Shown one piece after another: positions 10,588 through 23,029 of a stretch of 64,000 bases of DNA. The stretch lies in the NCBI GenBank assembly GCA_022661535.1, contig JAKULF010000016.1, forward strand, positions 620,001 through 684,000. Direction: 5' to 3'. The stretch is from Eutypa lata (Eukaryota > Ascomycota > Sordariomycetes > Xylariales > Diatrypaceae). The notes beneath the pieces are model-generated. The model worked only from the letters and a program-made list of their open reading frames with translations. It did no database searches and had not been told where the DNA came from. Each line of letters begins with the position of its first letter. Positions within the stretch are counted from its first letter, which is position 1. The translations under genes were made by a program, and so were the position numbers.

Positions 10588-12505
10588 TTAAGAGGACAAA
10601 GACAAACCCCAACGAGGTGCATTGATGATGATTCCCATGAGGCATCCTGAAATGATACCAGTGCAGGGGAGGGTCAAGAGCCAGCCGCTGTAGATCCAAG
10701 CAATCATACGCCAGTTGAGCGCCCTCCAGTCGCCGTTGCAGAGACCGACACCGACGATAGCACCGGTGATGCACTGCGTGGTCGAAACGGGGAGCTCTGC
10801 ATATAGTGGTTAGCTAAGAACGTCTTCAAGCAATTTGAAAGAGGATAAAACTTACTAAGACGGGTGGCGATGATGATCGTGATGGTACTACCAAGCTCCA
10901 TGGAGAAACCACGAGAAGGCGAGTGAAGCGTCAACCGGTTACCAAGGTTGTGCATGATGTGATAACCGTAAGTCCACAGACCGATGATAAGAGCCGCACC
11001 TCCGAATCCCAAGATCCACAGGGGAACGCTAGCCTCGCCGTCCGGAGGAAGCGCGCCGGACTGCCAGATCTGGTAGATGGTGGAGTAGGGGCCGATGGCG
11101 TTAGACACGTCGTTGGCGCCGTGGACGAAGGAGGCGGTGCAAGCAGTCATGACCTGGAGGAAGGAGTACATGAACTCGGCCTTGTTGTCGTAGTGAGCGG
11201 CGCGCGCGTGCTTCTCCTCCATGTCGGGAGCCAGCACGCTCTGCTTCTTCTGGGCACCGATGACATCCTGGTCGACGCCGTTGAAAATGGCTTTCTTGAA
11301 GTACCAGAAGAGCATCGGTCCGCTGTACCATGCCAGCCCTTCAGGTTTAGGGCCGATGAGACCCTTCTTCGGAGGGGTAGTAATCTCCTCCCGCGAGTCC
11401 TCCTCAGAGCGGACCGAGTCGACACCCTTGGCTTCCGTAGTCACACCACCGGACTCGACATCGGTCGCGCCCATGGCGGCCCTCTTAGACTCGAGTTCTT
11501 CCTTGGTTAGATGTCCCTCGTAGAAGTTGCGGATAGCGCCTTGGAAGTCGGCAGGGGGTGCAGGAGGCTCCGCGCGTCTCAGTAGAAGAGGTCCTAACGC
11601 GATGTGATACCACCGAAGCTGCCAGTCATCTTTGACCACGACCCGGTAAAGCCACGGCATCAGGAAGGCGGCAATGAGGAGACCAAACCCGGCACCCGTG
11701 CCGACGATGGTCCCTGCGAGCTGGGGGTCCGTCAGGTTGATCTCGTAGTACCCGCCCTTCCAGAGCAAAAGCATGCAGAGAAGACAGGCGGTGATGGCGA
11801 AGTAGACCGGGACCAGCGCAAGGGCTTTCATAACTGGGTTCTTCCTGAGCATGACGGCGTATTTGGTGATGGAGAAGACAATGGCCGCGAAGATCGCAGA
11901 GAAGCCAGGTGCAATGATCCAGGCCATGACGACCGACACGACACCAGTGTTGATGACCGCCGTCCCCGTAGTTCCGGGAGGGGCTATCCAGGTAACCTTA
12001 GAAGCCCCGACAGAGGCTACGCCCATACCGATGACACCGCCCATAATGGAGTGGGTGGTCGACACCGGCAAACCGAGCCTAGTAGCCATCGTAAGCCATA
12101 GGGAAGATGCAATGACAGCACATGTCATTCCGAGCATGAGAATGGCGGGTTCGGATTCGAAAAGGTCGGGATCGACGATCTTGGTTCTGACGGTGTCGGC
12201 CACGCGAGCACCGACACCGAACGCGCCTGCAAATTCCATTATACTGGCACCGATCATAGCTTGGAAAAGTGTTAACGATCGGGAGGCGACAGATGTCGCC
12301 CACGAGTTGGCAACATCATTAGCACCTAAAAAAAAAAGTAAGCATGCATTAGCAACAGCCGGAGGCTTATGAGAATGAACGAATGTTCGGGGGTATTAAG
12401 AGATCGGGAGGGGGAAAGTGGGCGAAGCGTACCGATGTTCCAAGCATCGAGGAAGGCAAATATTGTGCCTATGGCAAAGATATAATCATACTCATGCATA
12501 ACCAT
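10588..12505 (-). CDS. pho-4: Sodium-phosphate symporter, PHO-4/PHO89 (PiT, SLC20) family
   Basis: Exons 12505-12433, 12325-10856 and 10796-10588 join in frame to 583 residues, close to Neurospora PHO-4. Exon 1 ends inside the first PiT signature, completed in exon 2 as Gly-Ala-Asn-Asp-Val-Ala-Asn. The second copy of that signature (Gly-Ala-Asn-Asp-Val-Ser-Asn) lies in the C-terminal half. Both halves also carry the Pro-Val-Ser-Thr-Thr motif (the second in exon 3). This is the inverted duplicate PD001131 arrangement known for PiT carriers. A hydrophilic loop (about residues 260-400) separates the two membrane halves. The protein imports inorganic phosphate with Na+ at the plasma membrane under phosphate limitation. 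A CACGTG box sits 50 bp upstream of the ATG. The 5' donor GTACGC and 3' donor GTAAGT are standard. Confidence 0.95.
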
Positions 12506-12554
12506 CTTGACGACTGGCCTATCTGGAGGCTTGAAGTCGCGTATATATTCTGCT

Positions 12555-12560
12555 CACGTG
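12555..12560. promoter_or_regulatory. CACGTG box upstream of pho-4 (candidate NUC-1/Pho4 site)
   Basis: The palindrome CACGTG lies 50 bp before the pho-4 start codon. In Neurospora the bHLH regulator NUC-1 binds CACGTG to activate phosphate-starvation genes, including pho-4, and yeast Pho4 uses the same core. Two more copies lie further upstream, at 13863-13868 and 14497-14502. Regulation here is inferred from the motif and the gene it precedes. Confidence 0.6.
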
Positions 12561-12868
12561 CTAATGCGAATGGTAGAGCAGCTGGTATAAAAGAGCCCTT
12601 TGCGCTGAAGGGAAACTAATCTGAGACGAAGAGTAAAAAGAGCAATCAACGACATGGTAAGAGGGACAAGGGGAATATATACGGGTGTAACAACTGCAGG
12701 ATGTGGATCTAGTTTCCCATGGCATCGGTTCTCGATGCAACCTGATGATGAGCCATGCGCCGCTGCTGCAACTCACAAGTACCTAGCAAAATCTAACCTA
12801 CCTACATACATACCTACTACCTGCCTACTTATCTACTTACCTACATAGAATCTAAGTATAGCTGTAGC

Positions 12869-12894
12869 GATAGGATAGGATAGGATAGGATAGG
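12869..12894 (+). repeat. GGATA pentanucleotide microsatellite
   Basis: About five tandem GGATA units in the leader-side spacer of pho-4. Confidence 0.8.
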
Positions 12895-15800
12895 CCCACA
12901 GAGGGGCGATGCGATGCGATGCCATGGCCGAGGAATCTAAAAATTCTTGAGACTACGAACGTATTGTATGTCTTAGCAGCCTCTTGTCGGCCAAGACGAG
13001 AGTGAGCATGAACCAATTGGCGTTATGCAAGTGCGCTCGTGCTCTTGGTTGTCGCCAACCCGGGCAAATCGATATTTTACCTGTCTAGCGCGACCGAGTG
13101 TGCTATGCCTTCAATAGTAATAATAAGCCTCGCGTTGCTGCTGGTGGTGCTGCTGTTGCTGCCGCCGGCTTGGCTCTTGGCTCTTGGCTCTCTCCGAAAC
13201 TTTCCCAACTTTGTTTCTCCGTTGGTGAGAAGTGCGTGCGTACGCCGAGAAACCAAAGGCCGATCAGCTTTAGCTTTGTCTTGAATCGTTTCGACGGCAC
13301 AGCCAAGAGTGCCTTGACCTCGGGGGTTTATGAAGGCGAACATAGCAAAGTATGTGGTCGAGAGTTCTTCAAAACAAACCAGATATCTGCTGGATGGTAT
13401 TTCAGTACGACCCATCTCCGGCTGACTCGCGGGATAAGCTTGGACAATAAGCACAGGAATCGACCCGGGTTTATGCGTAGGAGTACCTTATTAGCTGAGA
13501 AATACACAACTCGGCCATCTTAGGTACGAAACAGTAGGCCAGGCTGCTGGACCTCAAGTAATAAAATATCATGCTACTTAGAGTAGGAGCCGGTAGGAAA
13601 GCCCAGAATCAAAAAGCCAAGTCGCCTGTCTACTTGGCGGGAGCTTGGCGAGTACTTATATCAACTGCCCTGCAACCTAAGCTCAGGTTTGTTTTCCGAT
13701 CCCTTAGGCCGCCGTGATTGGGTAGATATGTAAGAGTTCGGTGAAAGCTGAGTGGGAAAGGATGTTCGGATGTTCCAAGCTTGACGTTGAAAAAGAATTT
13801 ACGGGGCTGCGATAAATGATACAACCAAGTGAAACCCGCCCTATGATATTTCTCCATTACCCCACGTGCGTTTCTAAGAGGCTCTGAGGGGTGCTCATAC
13901 CCTAGTCATGGCAACAGGGATCTTGAGCTCTTGGCTTTCCTTTTTTCAGGGGCCAGTATGCACTCCACTTTAAACGTTCAACTTCTACTTTATACCTACT
14001 TCTAGGTAGTAGATACATCCTCTGCTACTGTAGGTATATCGATCTTGAGCAGAAGCTTAATAACATGGATACAGAACCTCTCCGTCTGCTATTACTTATG
14101 TACTTAGTCGATCTACCGTTAGCGAGTCTTCACTTCCTATGTCTTCAAGTTTAAGTCATCCCCGTATATCAACCAACCACGATATACACACTTATTTCTT
14201 CGTTTATAGAAATTCATATCGTGACATGGATAGAATCTGAACTGTACCGATTACATAAAGCTCAAATGTACGTAGTGTGTTTGGTTCACCATAAACCACC
14301 CTCAGGTCAGCTATCCGTCTGTATTATCAAGCTAAATCGGACGAGATCTAGCCAGTAGCCCTTCTCAAACGGGGAGACGCATGGAACGATGCAGAACGAT
14401 GCTCCACGGGATTGTGGCATTTTTTTTCTTTCTACCTAGCCTATGATATTCCATAATTAATAGTAATCCATGTGTATGTATAGGTATGCTATTGCCCACG
14501 TGCGCTCGCTTTGTACGTTCAGGTCTTCCCAAATAGCCAATCATATGTTATGGTTGAATACAGGAAGATTCGCTCCACATCCGGGCCGTCTCGCCTCACT
14601 TCCGATTGTTAATACATTCCCATTCGGTCGGGATAACCAATCTGAGGGAGTACTAGTTAGCAGCTTAGGTACTGAGAACGTCGTATGGTGTCCGTTCATA
14701 GTCACCCCCCTTCGGTTTGCTGTCTCCATGGAGTAGTATTATTACACGGCCACATCCGAGTCTACTTACTCCATCCATGCACGACATGAATCCCCGCGCT
14801 TATCATTCGATTCATAATAGTCAGGCGTCAGTATAATTCATTACGAAGTATTGTAATGTAGTGTTGTATTGCATATATGGTAGAGTTCGGCCGATTCAGC
14901 TGCAGAGCTGACATGTTTATGATCTGCTCGCGTGATGTCTGATGATAGGTAGATGGGGAGGCGTCTCGGATTATATACTTCTTAGTATCGAGAGTTCTTC
15001 TTCGTCTCTTATAATGTCAGGACATGTGAAATCTACCGAAAAATATAATTCACAGATGATCCTTTCTCACAATACATAGGATGTATATGGAGTTCAATTA
15101 CCAAAATTGGTAGGTGGTTTCATCCAATAATTCTTGTAAATTGTTCGCTTCGAAAACAGGTTCTGTTCTGGACTTGGATTGGTTAGGTTTTTTCGCCTTG
15201 GGCTTTGTAGACCCCCTTTATTGGAGCTCAAGCCCATCCAAACACTGGAATATAGTAGGTAACCTGTTGTTGGCCTTTGCCATTTCTGCTCTTCTCGCCC
15301 GTCATGGGGTGATTGTCATCCACAAAACACATTGCGCGTTGATGTAAATAAGCCATGATGAGCTGTGAGTACGAACTTTCCGCTTTAGATCTCTAATTAT
15401 GACCAATAGAGCTGAACTGCCAAGTTACATAGAGACCTAAACCTAGACCGAGTGGCCGAGTTGCCGAAGCACGTGGGTAAGACAATGGAGCGGAGGCTGG
15501 GGCTGAAGGTGGAAGGTATACAATTATTTAATCCTGACCTCAACTATTACCATGGTCTAGGATTTCTACTAGCTAGTGCAAGATGGTATGCTTTCGCTAA
15601 TCTAGAAACCTATTATTAAGATTGATCTTGCCGATGTAGGTATACTAAAATCACCATAACATCTTTACCAATAGCCCCTTTCTTGAAAAAAGATTTCTCC
15701 GTATATAGCGTCTCGTGTTATAAACCTTTATCGGGTATTTTGATGGGGTGTATACCCTTGCATATTTTTATTTTATTTTTTTTTTATTTTATTTTTTTAT

Positions 15801-15967
15801 TTGGTAATCCTGTCGTGACATCAACCTGATTAAATCCCACTTACCCATCCCGCAAACAAAACAATTAGAGGGTTAATCGTGATATTGTACTACTTATTCG
15901 TCGATGATATCCTGGACAAACACTATTTAGACGATAATATGAGATTTGTGGGCTGTGTATGTGTGAA

Positions 15968-16004
15968 TATATATATATAGTGAGAGAGAGAGAGAAAGAG
16001 AGAG
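15968..16004 (+). repeat. Adjacent TA and GA dinucleotide arrays
   Basis: A short TA run passes directly into a GA run with one interruption. Ordinary slippage repeat. Confidence 0.75.
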
Positions 16005-16184
16005 TTACGGTTTGTCATAAGTAGTAGATATGTGCGCTTGTCAAGGGCACTGATCAGCTTAAGGCCATCCGTGTCTAGTATCAAGTCTATACTTTTGATA
16101 GGTAGTCTAACAGGAATAGTGCAAATGGCCGAGACAAGAGGCACTCATACATCTCTTTGGAAAAAGGGGTAAAGAGGACAGAAA

Positions 16185-16196
16185 GGGGGGGGGGGG
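16185..16196 (+). repeat. Run of 12 guanines
   Basis: Uninterrupted G homopolymer, a likely site of sequencing or assembly length error. Confidence 0.8.
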
Positions 16197-16943
16197 CAAG
16201 AAGCAGACCGGGACAACTTATCAACTTATGTGACTATTATCAAAGATTCCTTTTTGACTGGATGTCCTTTCTCCTACATACATAAATACTTAGGAACGGG
16301 ATGATACCCTCCACCACTCGAAAAGGACTACGAAGAGACCGAATAAGCAAAATTAAGCTCCGGAGCTCACGGACATATGTAGGTCTCTAGATAGCCTCTG
16401 AAATCCCCCCTCGAGCTTTGTCATCACGCTTCTAAAGCCGAGGTGTCAAATTCATCCTACTTGGAAACACCTTGGGGGCCGTGCCACATTGTTCTCCTGG
16501 TTTACTAACAAAGGGCAGCGGTACTTAAAGAAGCTCGCTCATATACCCGATCTACTATTCTCTTCCACGGAAGGGCTATTAAGGAGACACACGAATCTAC
16601 TGTACAACCATAACAGTACCTACGCTGAATTATGTACCCTTTGTTATGACAGTGAAATGATATATCAATCTATAGAAGATGGGGTGTACGAAGACGCATG
16701 TGGATATCGTGATCATTTTGGCTTTTATTCTTTTAATGTCAACACTTAAACTAACGTAGCTAATCGCTATCACAACCCTCTTTCGACTTTCCCCTTCCCC
16801 CTTTCCCCTTTCTCCTATACTACGCAGCAGAGCAACTTTTCAGGGACCTTTCGCTGAGTGTCATCTGCTAGGTATATATTGTCCATGTCCTCACGTACGT
16901 ACTTGTTTATCATGTAGCTGCCAGCCTCTTATACATACCCTTT

Positions 16944-18866
16944 TCATGAACCGCCTGGACCACCCAGCAGGGCAAATCTACGCACGATTCCAGGCCCATA
17001 TTCTTGGTACTATTCGAGCGTCAGTTTGAAGAACCTATGTTATATGAGATTTTAGCGTCATAAAGAGGAACTGACCTCTGCCTTGGTGTGACAATACGAC
17101 CGGAACTCGGGCGTCTGTCCTAACAAGCTGCCGCCAAACCACGGTCCATGTCTCTGTCTCTTGTGCGAGATAACCTGAACCTCGAGACCGCCACTCTTGG
17201 CACCACCACTGCGAACCTCGCTAGCACGGATTCTCGCGTCAACCAGGTGCTTGATGTCCCGCTGTAGCCTCCGCCCGAAATCCTTGTACAAAGTGCTACC
17301 GCCAGAGAGGACAATGTTCTTGTAGAGACCGCGCCGAACGTCGATGGGACTCTGCTGGATAACACCATCTACAACGACGGGAAGAGGCGTTAGGAAGTCG
17401 GACGAATAGATCTCGGGGTTGAAGAATATCTCGGGTGCCAGGAAGCGCTCGTAACCGACATCAACAGATACCTGGCGGCCACCGGGTTGTCGGACGACGT
17501 GTTGCGCAAAGCGGCTGCGATCTCGATCGAAACGGGTGAACTCCTTCACGATGTCGGGGCACACATAGCAGTACTCCTCCTTGATCTCCTGGGCCGTCTT
17601 GAGGGAGCTGTCGGGCTCACCCCGGTCTCGGAGCAGCGACTGTACAAAGTAGGTGATATCTCGACCGGCGATGGGGATAGACTTGATGGAAGAGCCGATG
17701 ACGTAACCTTCGGCCACGGGAATGACGTGGGTGACACCATCGCCAGAGTCAATAACGGTACCGGTAAGTGAACGATCTGAGACCTTTGCTGACGTCCACG
17801 ATGCGGCGAGGGCGAGAACTGCCTGAACAGCGATATATAGACCGGCACAATTGAAGGATTCAAAGAAGATTTCGGCGGTGTTTTCACGGTTCTCGGGAGG
17901 GTTCAGGGGCTGTACTTGGGTGAGCGATCTAATATAACAAAGTGTCATTCCATTCGGGCGAGGGTGAGGAGGGGGAGGGGAAGGGGGGTGAGGTTGGCGC
18001 GTACCGGCTCTGTAAGGAGGAAGTAGTGATCTTCTGGTTCTACTCGCAAATACTTGAATATGGAGTTGGACCAGAACCTTTCCATGTGATCCTAAGACGA
18101 GGTCAGTTCCGACTTGGAAAGGGTGATTTACCAGATATGGCGATAAGCCTTACCCAGTTCTCTATTTGACCGTGACGGATAGGATAGTGTAAACCATAAC
18201 CTAGAGATGTATCAGTACTCTTATCTCGGCGCCGCATACTCTCGTATCGCATATGGTCAGACTAACCAGGTCCGTTCGACGCTGCGATGGCCTCATCTCC
18301 AATGAAGAAATCGAGGTCTTCGGTGCCACGTTTCCCTGACAGATGACTCGAAGGTCCAGCACCTCCAGTGAGGAAGGTCGGTTTGTTGGCGACAGAAGGT
18401 CTTCCAGAACCGGTTCCACCACCACCTCCACCGGCACCTTTCGTGGCTATCGCAGTCGGGAAGACGAAGGAAGGAGAATCGTTACCGGCGAAACCTAGAA
18501 TCACACGAGAGCAGGCGGTCAGCGGAGGAAGTCGAAGTCGTCGTCATGGTCGTCGCAAACGGCGAAAAGGTAGTTCTCACCAAGCTTGGAAAAGCCCGTG
18601 CCGCTATTGTAGACGTGGAATGTTAGCCTAGCTTCGGTCACAGTGTTTTGTGCTCATATTACGAAGTAGTGTTCATGACAAGAAGATGTTGCATATATGT
18701 AAGGTAATAAGATATATTGCAGATACATCTGCATGAAGCTATATAGTATATGTATGTAGGCAATGTAGGTAGAGCTCGTGGAATGACGACTGGCAGACTA
18801 GTCGCGGGGAGAAGAGCAGAGAGAAACATACTTGTCCATGACAACGGCAGGGGTTTGGTTAGCCAT
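16944..18866 (-). CDS. arp3: Actin-related protein 3, Arp2/3 complex
   Basis: Seven exons, 18866-18832, 18603-18581, 18494-18267, 18200-18154, 18091-18005, 17909-17076 and 17009-16944, join in frame to 439 residues. The product shows the actin fold throughout: the N-terminal phosphate loop spread over exons 1-3 ([11 protein letters not shown]), the Gly-rich Arp3-specific insert, the second nucleotide loop Asp-Ser-Gly-Asp-Gly-Val-Thr, and the Arp3 C-terminus ending Arg-Arg-Phe-Ala-Leu-Leu plus a short Gly/Pro tail. Arp3 pairs with Arp2 to nucleate branched actin at endocytic patches and hyphal tips. Exons crowd toward the 5' end, as is usual for fungal actin-family genes; exon 2 is only 23 nt. 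Confidence 0.97.
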
Positions 18867-21118
18867 TGTGAAGGTGGGAGAGCTGGCAGAAGCTCCGGAA
18901 CTAGGCGGGTGTTTGTGTGTTTTGTTTTAAGAAACTATCACAAGTTGAAAGATAGTAAAAGATCGGCAGGGTTAAGTCAAGTAAGAGGTTTGGAGGTGAA
19001 GTATGAAATAGAGGTCGGTTGTAAGAAGAGACCCAAAGCCGAATTACGTCTTTGGTGCCTGTTGCAATTGTACGGGTATGGGTAGAGGTACGGGTACACC
19101 ATTAAGGCTCGATTGACGATTGAGGCTTGAGGCTGTTGATACCCCACCAAGTTGCAACGACCGGTCATTATCTATGTAGGTGGGTGGGTGTGGCTGTGCA
19201 GCTGCGTATGTACCTACGTAATAACTAAGCTCAAGCCACAAGCACTATCAAGTGGTTCCACCTACAACTGCATTATCAAAGTCATGTTAAATGGAAGCAC
19301 AGGAACAATGGCAGCATATACAAGAAGTCTGAAATCTGATCAGATAATTTAGGGGTATGTTCTACATCTACATAGATTAAATTTAAGAATTAACGTAACT
19401 CATGTATATATAGGTACCTATGTAGCATTGGGAAAGGAGGACTTGTTCATGTTACGGCCAATCCATGTGGCATACACTCACTACATACATATCTACTATG
19501 TCCCCTGAGCCTTCCCGAGGTCCTTCCTTTGAAACTCTCGAGTTTGTTATATAAAGAAGGAAGGAAGGACTATAACAACATCATCTCTGACCACATGACT
19601 GCCTACATACCTACATGTACATACCACATGGGTACTTACCTCTTATCTGTCATCTCTCTTCTCACCATGGCACTCTTCCTATCTCCTACTACATTCTATT
19701 GCAAGTTGAAGCGACTTATACATGGTTCTATAGGAGATATGAACTAATATTATTATCAATGAGGCTGGTTCGTCCCTCTCTTCATCATCTTCGGCCACTG
19801 CCTGCCTCATATGCTAAAGTCACCTACTATGTAGGTCTCTTCATCACTTAACTGTCCACTAATTTTGGTCCACTGATATTTCCCAACACTTCAATCCGGT
19901 CTCTTATTCACTTACGATTCATCGTCATTGCCATCAACTTCGTCTTGCCTTCACGTTTCCTCTAAACCTCTGGTATATTCACATCCCACCACCTTATCTC
20001 TGACTTCTGATACCTCCCAAGTCCTGCAGAGCTCTCCAATAGTCATTAACATGCATCGATAATCTTGATGCTTTCCCTCACCTCGGTTTTAAGTCGTTTA
20101 GTCTTCATGGACTGCTTTCCCATCGAGATCCCCATCTTTGTGCTGTCTCGCCGTGAGTGCCGGTAGTTGACACCTAGTATTTAAGCTTGATTTCGAACAG
20201 CTTGTAAGCATTGTCGACAACTTCGATCCTTTCTAATCAGTATTCGAATTTCCATGGCCAATTGTCTAACCTTAGTTGCTTAGTTACTGGCCCACAGTCG
20301 ACTTTCAATACACTCCCTTGAAACTGAAAGTGCTTCTACCGTCTATTCTTCAACTATTCAAGTCCAACGGGTTCCTTGCCTCTTACAACAACTCAGCCTT
20401 CCTACTACCTCGGTCTCGAGAAACGAAGGCCCGTGCTGGGTCGTCAAATACTACGACTACTGAGCTTTGGGTTTGGAGTTCCACTCCTGCCTGGCAACGT
20501 CTCTAGGAGCAAAGCAACACATGGTGTTACCAAAAGACTCCATACTCTCCCCGACACAACGCCCAGACGGAGCTCGACTTTACAAGCTGCTTATATCCTC
20601 ATATCAGCATCCTGCACCTGATCGTACTTGCCTCACCCCGAGAACTACCTAACGACTGGATCAACTGCATTGAATGTTTGACGTGGATTCCTGCATCCTA
20701 ATTGGGCATGCGCGCATGAGGACGAGCACTCACATACAATACTACCAACTCCACGACCAGTTCACGCTTCGAGGTCCTTCTCAGGTCGGGCTTAACTCAA
20801 ATTTTGTCGTGACATTCCCCAGACAAGCTGTTGGCATTCTTCATCTACCACGTGAGGTTTTCCAACGAGACAAATCAAATCAGCTTCTACTATTTCCATG
20901 CTCGACAAACCACAAAGCTCACCACAATAATTGCCAGTGGTTTCATTTCAAGAAGGAAAACCCAATCACAACTCTGTTTGGCTCTGCTTCTAGTCCATTC
21001 GCTCACTATTGGGTGAAGGAAGGGTTGGTGTGACGATCCCTACCACTTCTACTAACACCTTCCCGGGTCGATATTTATTGGGATACGCAACCATCAATAC
21101 CGATTAACTGAAGACATC
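18867..21118. other. Divergent promoter region of arp3 and the taspase gene
   Basis: 2.25 kb between two divergent start codons. It is pyrimidine-rich on the plus strand from about 19.5 kb onward and rich in TACCTA/TAGGTA words near 19190-19420. Frames at 20276-21033 overlap each other in several phases and lack any family signature. I read them as leader or promoter sequence, possibly a long 5'UTR of the taspase gene. Confidence 0.5.
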
Positions 21119-23029
21119 ATGTCCGACAGGATTCGAGAAAGTATTGAGCCGGACGACTCCCAACCGACCGGCGAGGGTATGCAGGTGCCTTCTGAATATC
21201 GCCATCTCTATTTTGATGCAGATCGCTCATGGGGTGGCAGCGTGGACTTCTCCAACGATGGAGCGGGTGACCTCTGGGGTAAGCGTGCAAAGTCAAGCGT
21301 ATCTGCGATATTCATCCATGCTGGAGCGGGATACCATAGCATCGCCAATGAGCAGATTCATCTAACCGCCTGCAGCGAGTAAGTGGTTTCCTCCGTTGAA
21401 CGATGAATCTAATGCACATAGACTTACAATCACAGGGCTGCCCGTGCAGGTATGAGATGCTTGAAGGAAGGCAAGTCCGCTGTTGAGGCTGTTGAGGAAG
21501 CCATCAAAGCTCTCGAAGACAAAGAGATTACCAACGCCGGCTTCGGAAGCAACTTATGCATAGACGGTACTGTGGAGTGCGATGCTACTATAGTTGATCA
21601 TTTAGGTCGCAGTGGAGCTTGTGGTGCTGTTCCCAGTATGTTCTTTCCATCTACCATTTCGGATACTCACTCTCATTTCACTAATAACCTTACAGATATC
21701 AGAAACCCCATCAGCTTAGCCAAGCTGATCCTTGAGAAGAGCCATGAACCTCTGTCACTGCGCCGGGTTCCCCCGAACCTACTTATTGGGGATGGCGCTA
21801 AGAAGTTTGCGACAGAGTGCGGCATGGTGCCTGTGCCCAATGGTTGGCTGATCTCCAAGAACTCTCAAGACCGCTTTGTCAGATGGCAGGAAGATCTGAA
21901 GAAAGCTGAGCGTCCTGATTTATCCCCAAGCACCGAGGTTAGCCCCGACCGAAACATTAACAGTGCGATCGGCAGCGAGCTGAGTTTACCGGAAGAACTC
22001 CAGCGGGACCACACCAATGCTATCTTAACGGGAACATGGAACGAAGGCCAGCCTGATTCACCGGCTCAAGATCTGTCCTGGACTCCTGGAATGCCTATAT
22101 CTACACCAAACTATCAAAGATCTAGCTCGACAATATCCCATAGCACCCCCATTGCCTCTCCATATTCACCTCACATCCCTGTAGACCGAGATGCTCTGAG
22201 CCTCCTCAGTTCGGCCTTCTCACCTTCCAAGGCGGCGTCCAGAAGTTCAGCGTCCCCGATAGCCAAACGCATGCGAATCAATCCCGGTCTTAATGGCAAC
22301 TCCATATCTGGCAGAGCTGGGTCAACTGATGGGTTTGTCTCCTCCCCTCATCGTGGACACGAAGAAGAGGATGTGCAGCTACCATGCTCCGATAGATGCC
22401 CCGTAGGAGCGGAGCTCAGTGGCAGCCAGAGCCCCAAGCTCACAAATACGGAGGATGATGATATGATCACTGATACCGTGGGAGCCATTGCCATTGACCA
22501 GAATGGTAGGATTGCGGCCGGATCTTCTTCAGGGGGAATAGGCATGAAGCACCGAGGCCGCATAGGTCCTGCAGCCCTAGTAGGAATCGGAACAACAGTA
22601 ATCCCTTCGAACCGTGACGATCCGGAAGGTATCACAGTAGCTACGGTAACAAGCGGAACTGGAGAACACATGGCAACAACGATGGCAGCCCAGAAATGTG
22701 CAGACCGACTGTATCACGGTACTATCCGTGGTGCTGGTGGCGTGGATGTCGAGGAGCAGGACGAAAGCGCCGTCCTCCAAGGGTTCGTCGTCAACGACTT
22801 CCAGGAACACCCCGGAGTGAAAAACTCAACATCTGCTGGTGCCATTGGTGTCATGGCGGTCAAGAAGACGCCGAACGGTTATTACCTCTATTTCGCGCAC
22901 AATACCGACTCGTTCGCTCTCGCCTCTATGGGCTCTAAAGACCGCGAACCAGGCTGTGTTATGTCGCGTGTCAAGGAGGGCAGCCAGAGTGGCATCGCGC
23001 AAGGCGCCCGGAAGATCTGGATTACTTAA
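21119..23029 (+). CDS. Threonine aspartase (taspase 1-like, asparaginase type 2 / Ntn hydrolase)
   Basis: Exons 21119-21378, 21436-21635 and 21696-23029 join in frame to 597 residues. Early motifs are Ile-His-Ala-Gly-Ala-Gly and Asn-Ala-Gly-Phe-Gly-Ser-Asn-Leu, typical of the asparaginase-2 fold. The autocleavage site is Asp413-Thr414 in Ile-Thr-Asp-Thr-Val-Gly-Ala; Thr414 becomes the N-terminal nucleophile. Downstream, Ser-Ser-Gly-Gly and Thr-Ser-Gly-Thr-Gly-Glu line the active site. Human taspase is 420 residues; the excess here is a Ser/Pro-rich stretch (about residues 225-400) just before the cleavage site, predicted disordered. In animals the enzyme cleaves MLL and TFIIA after Asp; the fungal substrate is not known from the sequence. 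Confidence 0.93.

Larger units (their letters stand above)
12506..16943. other. 4.4-kb gene-poor interval with simple repeats
   Basis: No frame here has domain, splice or composition support. Contents: CACGTG boxes (12555, 13863, 14497, 15470), TACCTA-type repeats (12795-12846), a GGATA array (12869-12894), a Ser/Leu/Ala low-complexity patch from CTG/CTC repeats (13125-13200), a T-rich tract (15764-15802), TA and GA arrays (15968-16004) and a run of 12 G (16185-16196). The 141-codon frame 13098-13523 has an overlapping 125-codon frame on the other strand and no recognisable protein. A non-coding transcript cannot be excluded. Confidence 0.5.

Noticed and set aside
10923..12372. Long plus-strand frames over the phosphate permease
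   Set aside because: Antisense shadows of the GC-rich pho-4 coding sequence.
13077..13523. Overlapping 125- and 141-codon frames on opposite strands
   Set aside because: Composition comes from CTG/CTC repeats, the frames overlap in antisense, and no motif or splice support is visible.
16489..16749. 86-codon frame downstream of arp3
   Set aside because: Begins at a non-ATG codon and has no recognisable domain. AT-rich context makes chance openness likely.
20276..21033. Several overlapping plus-strand frames before the taspase gene
   Set aside because: Three phases are open together in pyrimidine-rich leader sequence, and no protein features are seen.
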